Source of the DNA: JBJTIF01 sp046094825
GTDB taxonomy: Bacteria > Actinomycetota > UBA4738 > HRBIN12
Direction: 5' to 3'
Length of the DNA: 5,716 bases
NCBI GenBank assembly: GCA_046094825.1
Contig: JBJTIF010000118.1
Span: 1 to 5,716, forward strand
The notes beneath the pieces are model-generated. The model was not told the DNA's origin. It did not search any database and saw nothing but the letters and a program-made list of their open reading frames with translations. Each line of letters opens with the position of its first letter. Positions within the stretch are counted from its first letter, which is position 1. A program made the position numbers and the translations under genes. Below, piece after piece: positions 1 to 5,600 of the stretch.

Positions 1-1051
1 CGCGGAGCTCGGCGAGCCGCTCGAGGAGCGCTCGTTCGTCGCGGCCGAGGCGACGCGGCACCGCGACGGCGACGGAGAGGAAGAGGTCGCCTCGGCCGCG
101 ACGGCCGCGGTTCGGGATCCCGTGGCCGCGGAGACGCACGATCTCCCCCGGCTGCGTCCCCGCGGCGATGCCGACCCGTTCGGCGCCGTCGAGGGTCGCG
201 ACCTCGACGTCGCCACCGAGCGCCGCGGTCGTGAGCGGCACCTCGAGGACCGCGAAGAGGTCCTGCCCGCGCCGCTCGAACACCGGGTGCCCGGCGACCC
301 CGAGGGCGAGGTAGAGGTCGCCCGCGGGCCCGCCCGCACGGCCGGCGTGGCCTTCGCCCGGCAACCGGATCTCGAGCCCGTCGGCGACGCCCTGCGGGAC
401 GTCGATCGGCACCGTCGCGGTCGCAGCCTCGCGACCGCGGCCGCGGCACGCGTCGCACCGCGAGAGGACCTCCTCCCCCGTGCCCTCGCACCGGCGACAC
501 GGCATGGCGGTCATCACGGTGCCGAAGATGCTCTGCCGCACCTCCTGCGTCTGACCCGTCCCCGCGCAGCCCCCGCACCGCGAGGGCGACGTCCCTGCCG
601 CCGCGCCGGACCCGGCGCACGCGGCGCAGGGCTGGAGGCGTTCGATCCGCAGCTCGCGGTGCGTCCCGAACGCCGCCTCCTCGAACGTGAGATCGAGGCG
701 CGCGAAGAGGTCCTCGCCGCGCTGGACGCGCGTCCTGCGTGCGCCGCCGCCGCGACGCGCGCCGAACGCACCGGCTCCGAAGAACGCCTCGAAGATGTCG
801 GCGACATCGCCGAAGGGGCTCGCACCGCCGAAGCCCGCGATCGGACCGCGGTCGTAACGCTCACGCTTCGCCGGGTCGGACAGGATCTCGTAGGCGGCCG
901 TGACCTCCTTGAAGCGCTCCTCCGTCGCCGGATCGCCGCTCGCATCCGGGTGGAGCTCACGCGCGAGCGCACGGTACGCCTTCTTGATCGCGTCCTGCGT
1001 CGCGTCCCGCGGGACGCCGAGCAGCTCGTAGAGGTCGACCGCCGACATCAT
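1..1051 (-). CDS. dnaJ: Chaperone DnaJ (type I Hsp40), 3' end outside window
   Basis: DnaJ is the cytoplasmic co-chaperone that stimulates DnaK ATPase and delivers unfolded clients. I translated 350 codons without a stop. The J domain (residues about 3-68) starts SAVDLYELLGV and has the HPD motif at 34-36. A Gly/Phe-rich linker follows (GFGGASPFGD, then FFGAGAFG). The zinc-binding domain has all four CxxCxGxG repeats, with cysteines at 142/145, 159/162, 185/188 and 199/202. Two beta-rich client-binding domains follow, each with an RG-x-DLF stretch. The reading ends RLAELR at the window edge, near the usual C-terminus (family about 370-390 residues), so little is missing. The ATG at 1049-1051 forms an ATGA overlap with the hrcA stop; a second ATG immediately follows (1046-1048), so the start is uncertain by one codon. 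No clear Shine-Dalgarno is seen, so translation is probably coupled to hrcA. Being hrcA-linked without grpE or dnaK, it matches the actinobacterial dnaJ2 position. Confidence 0.95.
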   Translation of the reverse strand, partial: MMSAVDLYELLGVPRDATQDAIKKAYRALARELHPDASGDPATEERFKEVTAAYEILSDPAKRERYDRGPIAGFGGASPFGDVADIFEAFFGAGAFGARRGGGARRTRVQRGEDLFARLDLTFEEAAFGTHRELRIERLQPCAACAGSGAAAGTSPSRCGGCAGTGQTQEVRQSIFGTVMTAMPCRRCEGTGEEVLSRCDACRGRGREAATATVPIDVPQGVADGLEIRLPGEGHAGRAGGPAGDLYLALGVAGHPVFERRGQDLFAVLEVPLTTAALGGDVEVATLDGAERVGIAAGTQPGEIVRLRGHGIPNRGRRGRGDLFLSVAVAVPRRLGRDERALLERLAELR

Positions 1052-2079
1052 CGGCCGTCGAGGGCCGTCGCGAGCTCGGAGAGCCGACGGGCGACCTCCC
1101 GCACGGACGCGACGACCGTCGCGTAGTCCATCGCCGTCGGTCCGACGACGCCGATCGTCCCGAGCGCCGTCGTCCCCGCACGGAACGGTGCCGCGACGAG
1201 CGCGGCTGCCCAGGCGCCGGTCTGCGGATGCTCCGCGCCGATCGTCACGGACACGTCGTCGGAGGTGACGTCGCGCAGGAGCCGCTGCACCTCGGACTCG
1301 CGTTCGAACGCCTCGTAGAGCCGACGGAGCGTGTCTCGGCGCCACCGCGCCTCCTCGTCCGCGAGGTTCGCGGCGCCGCCGATGAGCAGGTGGCCCGAAC
1401 CCTCCGGCTCGCGCGCGAGGACGTCGGCGACGACGAGGAGGACGTCGCGCTCGGGGCCCGTCGCCTCCCCCGCCATGCGCAGCGCGACCGCCTGGGCGTC
1501 GGAACGCGGGAGTCCTCGGAACGCCCCCGCGAGCCGACGGTCGAGCGCCTCGAGCGTCGCGGCGTCGAAGCCGAGGGGTCGGTCGAGGGAGGCGCGGTCG
1601 ACCCCGCCGTGCTGCCCGACGACGAGGACGAGGATCGACTGACCGGTGTCGAGGGCCTCGACGCGGAGCACGGCCTCCTCCGCATCGGCCGACGGCAGCG
1701 CGAGGCCGGCGTACTGGGTGAGCCGCGAGAGGAGCTGCGTCGTGCCGCGGAGCACGTGCTCGAGGTCGAGCATCGTGTCGGCGAAGAACCCCGCGATCGC
1801 CCGCCGCTGCGCCTCGCGGAGCTTCGTCCCGCCACGGAGCGCGTCGACGTAGCGGCGGTAGCCGAGGTCGGTCGGCAGGCGGCCGGAGGACGTGTGCGCG
1901 TGGGTCAGGAAGCCGAGTTCCTCGAGCGCCGCGAGTTCGTTGCGGATCGTCGCCGAGGACACCCCGAGGCCGGAGAGTTCCGCGACGCGCTCGCTCCCGA
2001 CGGGCTCGCCGCTGCGGACGAACTCCTCGACGACGGCGCGAAGGACGGCCTGCTTCCGGGGGCCGAGCTCGGGTTCCAC
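1048..2079 (-). CDS. hrcA: Heat-inducible transcription repressor HrcA
   Basis: HrcA is a dimeric DNA-binding repressor of class I heat-shock genes. It binds CIRCE and needs GroEL to stay active, so chaperone titration during heat stress relieves repression. The 343-residue product matches the usual family length. The N-terminal winged helix (about 6-80) is typical: PRKQAVLRAVVEEF, GEPVGSERV, the recognition helix region VSSATIRNELAALEELG, and the wing THAHTSSGRLPTDLGYR. A GAF-like and dimerisation region follows, with the conserved C-terminal IGVVGPTAMDYATVV. The start is a GTG at 2077-2079, chosen because the conserved N-terminus begins a few residues later. A run of G's sits only one base before it, too close to act as a Shine-Dalgarno. 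A CIRCE operator lies 10 bases upstream, so the gene very probably represses itself and the downstream dnaJ. It overlaps dnaJ by ATGA. Confidence 0.96.
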   Translation of the reverse strand: MEPELGPRKQAVLRAVVEEFVRSGEPVGSERVAELSGLGVSSATIRNELAALEELGFLTHAHTSSGRLPTDLGYRRYVDALRGGTKLREAQRRAIAGFFADTMLDLEHVLRGTTQLLSRLTQYAGLALPSADAEEAVLRVEALDTGQSILVLVVGQHGGVDRASLDRPLGFDAATLEALDRRLAGAFRGLPRSDAQAVALRMAGEATGPERDVLLVVADVLAREPEGSGHLLIGGAANLADEEARWRRDTLRRLYEAFERESEVQRLLRDVTSDDVSVTIGAEHPQTGAWAAALVAAPFRAGTTALGTIGVVGPTAMDYATVVASVREVARRLSELATALDGR

Positions 2080-2086
2080 GCCCCCA

Positions 2087-2095
2087 GTTCTAGCA
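2087..2095 (-). promoter_or_regulatory. Possible extended -10 element of an hrcA promoter
   Basis: On the minus strand the end of the CIRCE arm reads TGC-TAGAAC, an extended -10-like element (TGN followed by four of six matches to TATAAT). A start 7-8 bases downstream would fall at 2079-2080, on the first base of the hrcA GTG or one base before it, giving a leaderless mRNA. I see no convincing -35 within the CIRCE spacer region. The hexamer ends in C rather than T, so this is a weak call based mainly on position. Confidence 0.3.
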
Positions 2096-2116
2096 CTCTC
2101 AGGTGGAGAGTGCTAG
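2090..2116. promoter_or_regulatory. CIRCE operator (HrcA binding site)
   Basis: CTAGCACTC-N9-GAGTGCTAG is a perfect 9-base inverted repeat with the canonical 9-base spacer. It differs from the consensus TTAGCACTC-N9-GAGTGCTAA only in the outermost pair but one, T to C and A to G, changed symmetrically so that pairing is kept. It lies 10 bases upstream of the hrcA GTG. The arm at 2108-2116 encodes Leu-Ala-Leu of hemW, and the hemW stop (2099-2101) lies in the spacer. Expected role: HrcA bound here blocks an internal promoter for hrcA-dnaJ and may also hinder read-through from lepA-hemW. Confidence 0.95.
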
Positions 2117-3217
2117 ACGAGGCTCGAGCTCGAGCACGAGGGCGTTCAGGACGAACCAGCCGTCCTCGGTCGCGGTGATCCGGTCGCCGTGGAGGGCGAG
2201 GAGTCCGGCCTCGACGAACGGGCGGGCCGCCTCGGGGTCGACGAGCCCGGCGGGGATCCCGTCGCGGACGCGGAGCCCGAGGGAGAGCTCCTCGATGTGG
2301 ACCTCCTCCTCGCCGAGCCGCTCCTCGCCGCCGACGGGGAGCTCGCCCCGCCCGACGCGGTCGAGGTACTCGTGCGGGGGCCGGACGTTCCACCACCGAC
2401 GATCGCCGCGGAAGGCGTGCGCGCCGGCCCCGAGACCGAGGTAGGGCGCGCGCCGCCAGTACCCGAGGTTGTGGCGGCTCTCGCGCCCGGGCTGCGCCCA
2501 GTTCGAGACCTCGTAGTGCTCGAACCCCGCCGACCGGAGGACCTCGCACGCGATCCGGTAGCGATCGGCCTGGACGTCGGGATCCGGTGCCGGCGCGAGC
2601 CCCGCCGCGATCGACCGACCGAGCGGGGTCGCGGGTTCGATCGTGAGCGCGTACGCGGAGATGTGGTCGGGTGCGAGCGCGACGGTCTCCTCGAGGGTCG
2701 CCCGCCACGACGCGTCGGTCTCCCCATGCGCACCGTAGATGAGGTCGAGGCTCAGGTCGTCGACCCCGACGCCGCGCGCCGCGCGGACCGCGCGACGCGC
2801 GGCGTCGGGCCCGTGGACGCGTTCGAGGGACGCGAGCACCGCGGGATCGAACGACTGGACCCCGAGCGAGACGCGGGTGACGCCGGCACCGCGGAGCGCC
2901 GCGAACGTCGCCGCGTCCACGGTGTCGGGGTTCGCCTCGACGGTGATCTCGGCGTCGGCCTCGACGTCGTAGCCCGCTCGGACGTGGTCGAGGAAGCCGG
3001 CGAGTGCCTCGGATGCGAGGAGCGTCGGTGTCCCGCCGCCGAGGAAGATCGTCGCGATCGACTCGCCCGTCCACGCCGGGGCGTGGAGATCCGCCTCGCG
3101 GCGGAGGGCCTCGACGTAGGCAGGTGCGAGGTGGTCGAGCCCCGCGTACGCGTTGAAGTCGCAGTAGCCGCATCGCGTGAGGCAGAACGGCACGTGGACG
3201 TAGAGGCCGGCGCTCAT
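2099..3217 (-). CDS. hemW: Radical SAM haem chaperone HemW
   Basis: HemW is a radical-SAM protein related to coproporphyrinogen dehydrogenase HemN but lacking that activity; family members bind haem and are thought to deliver it to respiratory proteins. The 372-residue product has the [4Fe-4S] motif C12-LTR-C16-GY-C19 followed by DFN. The Phe at the position of HemN's fourth cysteine is the HemW hallmark. Also present are GGGTP (60-64, SAM binding), EANPDT (94-99), SLGVQSF (117-123), DLIYG (158-162) and HNLGYW (249-254), which matches the HNxxYW haem-binding motif, then a C-terminal HemN-type domain. The start at 3215-3217 is supported by GGAGAAG upstream and an ATGA overlap with the lepA stop. 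The same frame is open upstream to 3373, but that extension is antisense-like and lies inside lepA. The last codons are CCT CGT CTA GCA, unusual here and partly dictated by CIRCE. Confidence 0.95.
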   Translation of the reverse strand: MSAGLYVHVPFCLTRCGYCDFNAYAGLDHLAPAYVEALRREADLHAPAWTGESIATIFLGGGTPTLLASEALAGFLDHVRAGYDVEADAEITVEANPDTVDAATFAALRGAGVTRVSLGVQSFDPAVLASLERVHGPDAARRAVRAARGVGVDDLSLDLIYGAHGETDASWRATLEETVALAPDHISAYALTIEPATPLGRSIAAGLAPAPDPDVQADRYRIACEVLRSAGFEHYEVSNWAQPGRESRHNLGYWRRAPYLGLGAGAHAFRGDRRWWNVRPPHEYLDRVGRGELPVGGEERLGEEEVHIEELSLGLRVRDGIPAGLVDPEAARPFVEAGLLALHGDRITATEDGWFVLNALVLELEPRLALST

Positions 3218-5046
3218 CGCTTCTCCGCCGACGGCTTCGTCTGATCGACGCGGAGCGCCGCGATGAACGCCTCCTGGGGTACGTCGACCTTCCCCACGCG
3301 GCGCAGGCGTGCCTTCCCCTTCTTCTGCTGCTCGAGGAGCTTGCGCTTGCGCGTGATGTCGCCGCCGTAGCACTTCGCGAGGACGTCCTTGCGCCGAGCC
3401 TTCACCGTCTCCCGCGCGACGATCCGCGAGCCGATCGCCGCCTGGATCGCGACGTCGAAGAGCTGCCGCGGGATGAGCTCCTTCAGCCGCTCGACCATCG
3501 TGCGGCCGTACGAGGAGGCCTTCTCGCGGTGGACGACGCTGCTGAACGCATCGACCGGTTCGCCGTGGAGGAGCACGTCGACGCGGACGAGGTCCGAGGG
3601 GACGTAGCCCATCGGCTCGTAGTCGAGCGAGGCGTAGCCCTTCGTCCGCGACTTCAGCTGGTCGAAGAAGTCGAAGATGATCTCGGCGAGCGGCAGCTGG
3701 TAGTGGACCTCCGCGCGTTCGGTCGTCAGGTACTTCATGTCGATGAGATCGCCGCGCTTCGCCTGGCAGAGCTCGAGGACGGCGCCGAGGTAGGCCGCGG
3801 GCGTGATGACGGTGGCGAGGACGATCGGCTCACGGATCTCGTCGAAGGTCCCCGGCGTCGGCATCTCCGAGGGGTTGTGGACGACGAGGTCCTCGGTCCC
3901 GCGACGCACGTGGAACTCGACGTTCGGCGCCGTGACGATGAGTTCGAGGCTGAACTCGCGTTCGAGGCGTTCCTTCACGATGTCCATGTGCAGGAGGCCG
4001 AGGAACCCACACCGGAACCCGAACCCGAGCGCCTGGGAGGTCTCGGGCTCGTACTGGAGCGCGGCGTCGGAGAGCTTCAGCCGGTCGAGCGCCTCGCGGA
4101 GCTCGGAGTAGTCCCCGCCCTCGGCCGGGAACAGCCCGCTCCACACCATCGGCTTCGGCTCGCGGTACCCGGGGAGCGGCGTGGCCGCCGCCTGCTTGCC
4201 CGCGACGGTGATCGTGTCCCCGACCTTCGCGAGGTGGACGTCCTTCATCCCCGTGATGAGGTAGCCGACCTCGCCGGGTCCGAGCGCATCGACGGGTGTC
4301 GCCTCCGGCGAGAAGACGCCGGCCTCCTCCGCGTCGGTGTCGAGACCGACCGCCATGAGCCGGACGCGGGTCCGCGACGGCAGCGTCCCGTCCTGCACGC
4401 GGATGTAGGCGACGACGCCGCGGTAGGGGTCGAAGCTCGAGTCGAAGATGAGCGCGCGGAGCGGGGCGTCCGCATCACCGGCGGGCGGGGGGACCCGCGC
4501 GACGACCCGCGCGAGGAGCTCCTCGACCCCGGCGCCGGTCTTGCCGCTCACCGCGAGGATCTCCGCCGGGTCGCAACCGACGAGCCCGGCGAGTTCGGCC
4601 CGTGCGGCATCGGGGTCGGCCTGGGGCAGGTCGATCTTGTTCAGGACCGGGACGATCGTGAGCCCGGCGTCGCGGGCGAGGTGGAAGTTCGCGAGCGTCT
4701 GCGCCTCGATCCCCTGCGCCGCGTCCACGAGGAGGATCGCCCCCTCGCACGCCGCGAGCGAGCGCGAGACCTCGTAGGAGAAGTCGACGTGCCCGGGGGT
4801 GTCGATGAGGTTCAGCTCGTAGTCGACCCCGTCGACCCGGTGGGCGAGCCGCACTGCCTGGGCCTTGATCGTGATGCCCCGCTCGCGCTCGAGGTCCATC
4901 TTGTCGAGGTACTGCGCCCGCATGTCCCGAACGGCCACCGTGTGCGTGACCTCGAGGAGGCGGTCGGCGAGGGTGGACTTCCCGTGGTCGATGTGCGCGA
5001 CGATGCAGAAGTTCCGGATGCGGGCGGTGTGGGTCACGGGGCCCAT
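3214..5046 (-). CDS. lepA: Elongation factor 4 (LepA), translational GTPase
   Basis: LepA/EF4 is a ribosome-associated GTPase related to EF-G, linked to ribosome biogenesis, initiation or back-translocation depending on the study. The 610-residue product is close to the usual ~600. G-domain motifs in order are G1 AHIDHGKS (17-24), G2 ERGITIK (55-61), G3 DTPGH (82-86), G4 NKID (136-139) and G5 near SGKTG (167-171). Domain II follows, then the EF-G-like domains (GFGFRCGFLGLLHMDI, EPMGYVPSDLVRVDVLL) and the LepA-specific C-terminal domain with LAKCYGGDITRKRKLLEQQ. The ATG at 5044-5046 has no Shine-Dalgarno. An in-frame GTG at 5035-5037 (fourth codon) is equally good by homology and would give MTHTARIRNF; a TACGAT hexamer placed for a start at 5037 favours it. 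It heads the minus-strand operon and overlaps hemW by four bases. Confidence 0.97.
   Translation of the reverse strand: MGPVTHTARIRNFCIVAHIDHGKSTLADRLLEVTHTVAVRDMRAQYLDKMDLERERGITIKAQAVRLAHRVDGVDYELNLIDTPGHVDFSYEVSRSLAACEGAILLVDAAQGIEAQTLANFHLARDAGLTIVPVLNKIDLPQADPDAARAELAGLVGCDPAEILAVSGKTGAGVEELLARVVARVPPPAGDADAPLRALIFDSSFDPYRGVVAYIRVQDGTLPSRTRVRLMAVGLDTDAEEAGVFSPEATPVDALGPGEVGYLITGMKDVHLAKVGDTITVAGKQAAATPLPGYREPKPMVWSGLFPAEGGDYSELREALDRLKLSDAALQYEPETSQALGFGFRCGFLGLLHMDIVKERLEREFSLELIVTAPNVEFHVRRGTEDLVVHNPSEMPTPGTFDEIREPIVLATVITPAAYLGAVLELCQAKRGDLIDMKYLTTERAEVHYQLPLAEIIFDFFDQLKSRTKGYASLDYEPMGYVPSDLVRVDVLLHGEPVDAFSSVVHREKASSYGRTMVERLKELIPRQLFDVAIQAAIGSRIVARETVKARRKDVLAKCYGGDITRKRKLLEQQKKGKARLRRVGKVDVPQEAFIAALRVDQTKPSAEKR
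3220..3226 (-). promoter_or_regulatory. Ribosome binding site of hemW
   Basis: GGAGAAG on the minus strand, with its GGAG core 5 bases before the hemW ATG and inside the last codons of lepA. It is the only clear Shine-Dalgarno sequence I find before a start in this window. Together with the ATGA overlap it supports coupled translation from lepA. Confidence 0.7.
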
Positions 5047-5049
5047 CGT
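5044..5049 (-). promoter_or_regulatory. Possible -10 element for lepA
   Basis: TACGAT on the minus strand fits the actinobacterial TANNNT -10 pattern and overlaps the annotated lepA ATG. A transcript starting 7 bases beyond its last T would begin at 5037, exactly the in-frame GTG, giving a leaderless mRNA. No -35 match is visible at the expected distance. The hexamer partly consists of the start codon itself, which weakens the case. Confidence 0.35.
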
Positions 5050-5117
5050 ACGGGCGGCCCGTCCGCGGCCCGGGACGAGGCGCGCCCGACGGGTGGGTCG
5101 GCCCCGCGGCGGGTGGC

Positions 5118-5126
5118 TGGTAGACT
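5118..5126 (+). promoter_or_regulatory. Possible extended -10 element for rpsT
   Basis: TGG-TAGACT: an extended -10-like element (TGN plus TANNNT) whose last T is 10 bases before the rpsT ATG. A start 7-10 bases downstream would give a leader of 0-3 bases. No recognisable -35 is seen 17 bases upstream (TCGGCC). The rest of the 89-base gap between lepA and rpsT is GC-rich, with a small ACGGG-N3-CCCGT repeat at 5050-5062 and no other clear signal. Confidence 0.45.
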
Positions 5127-5135
5127 CCGCGCCCG

Positions 5136-5399
5136 ATGGCCAACATCAAGTCGCAGATCAAGCGGAACCGGCAGAACGAGCGTGCCGCCGCCCGGAACAA
5201 GGCCGTGCGCTCGGCGCTGAAGACGGCGACGAAGAAGGCGCGCACGGCGGCCGACGCCGGCGACGCCACCGCGACCCAGCTGAGCCGCGACGCCGCCCGT
5301 GCGCTCGACAAGGCCGCGGCGAAGGGCGTCGTCCACAAGCGGACGGCCGCCCGGCGCAAGTCCCGCCTCGCGAAGGCGGCCGCGAAGTCCGCGTCCTGA
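5136..5399 (+). CDS. rpsT: 30S ribosomal protein S20
   Basis: S20 is a primary 16S rRNA-binding protein of the small subunit, needed for correct 30S folding. The 87-residue product has the family's usual length and its very basic, helical, alanine-rich composition. The start MANIKSQIKRNRQNE is diagnostic, followed by RNKAVRSALKTATKKA, and the end KGVVHKRTAARRKSRLAKA is the conserved C-terminal helix. The ATG is fixed by the conserved N-terminus. No Shine-Dalgarno lies in the bases before it; a -10-like TAGACT is only 10 bases upstream of the ATG, so the mRNA may be leaderless. It is transcribed divergently from lepA and convergently towards holA. Confidence 0.97.
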   Translation: MANIKSQIKRNRQNERAAARNKAVRSALKTATKKARTAADAGDATATQLSRDAARALDKAAAKGVVHKRTAARRKSRLAKAAAKSAS

Positions 5400-5404
5400 T
5401 CGAC

Positions 5405-5430
5405 GGGTCGGGCCGCTAGGCGGCCGACCC
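5405..5430. terminator. GC-rich hairpin between convergent rpsT and holA ends
   Basis: GGGTCGG (5405-5411) pairs with CCGACCC (5424-5430). After one bulged G (5412), CCGC (5413-5416) pairs with GCGG (5420-5423), leaving a TAG loop. This makes an 11-bp stem six bases after the rpsT stop. No T-tract follows on either strand, so it is not a classical intrinsic terminator, but such tailless hairpins are common at gene ends in high-GC Actinomycetota. The holA stop codon (minus, 5416-5418) sits at the tip, so the hairpin also covers the end of holA. Confidence 0.6.
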
Positions 5431-5600
5431 CCCCGCGATCCCCGCGACGAGCACCCCGAGGACGACGTCCTCCGGCGCGCCCGTCTTCATCGCCCGATCG
5501 GCGTCGACGATGCGACGGTGGATCGCGAGGAGCTCCTCCATCGAGAACCGCGACGCCTGCTCGCGGTAGCGCTTCGCCTGCCAGTCGAACCGGATGCCGC
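5416..5600 (-). CDS. holA: DNA polymerase III delta subunit, C-terminal part only
   Basis: HolA (delta) is the clamp-loader subunit that opens the beta sliding clamp. Reading the minus strand up from the TAG at 5416-5418 gives a C-terminus typical of domain III: FDWQAKRYREQASRFSMEEL, then IHRRIVDADRAMKTG and VLGVLVAGIAG. The pattern WQ-x-K-x-x-x-QA-x-x-FS followed by aD-x-x-mKtG is characteristic of delta. The gene position beside rpsT fits the actinobacterial order. The frame has strong GC third positions up to about 5600. Above that the pattern of A/T by codon position changes, and this frame meets a stop at 5671-5673, so the gene does not continue normally. The upstream limit given is where the signal changes, not a start codon. 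Confidence 0.75.

Noticed and set aside
251..714. Exact 14-base repeat CGCGAAGAGGTCCT at 251-264 and 701-714
   Set aside because: Both copies encode the DLF stretch in DnaJ's two related client-binding domains. Shared ancestry of the domains and codon bias explain it; it is not a mobile or regulatory repeat.
122..3244. Long plus-strand open frames (122-1126, 1228-2178, 2189-3244) opposite dnaJ, hrcA and hemW
   Set aside because: They are antisense shadows with biased composition and no recognisable motifs. Each lies over a minus-strand gene with clear family signatures.
3218..3373. Upstream extension of hemW to a start at 3373
   Set aside because: The added 52 residues overlap the lepA 3' end, resemble out-of-frame sequence, and are not part of the HemW family. 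The ATG at 3217 has a good ribosome site and the conserved N-terminus.
3529..5220. A 563-codon plus-strand open frame opposite lepA
   Set aside because: It mirrors lepA in the antisense frame that high-GC DNA keeps open by chance. Its product is rich in Arg, Asp, Glu, Gly and Val with no domain, while the minus strand encodes an unmistakable LepA.
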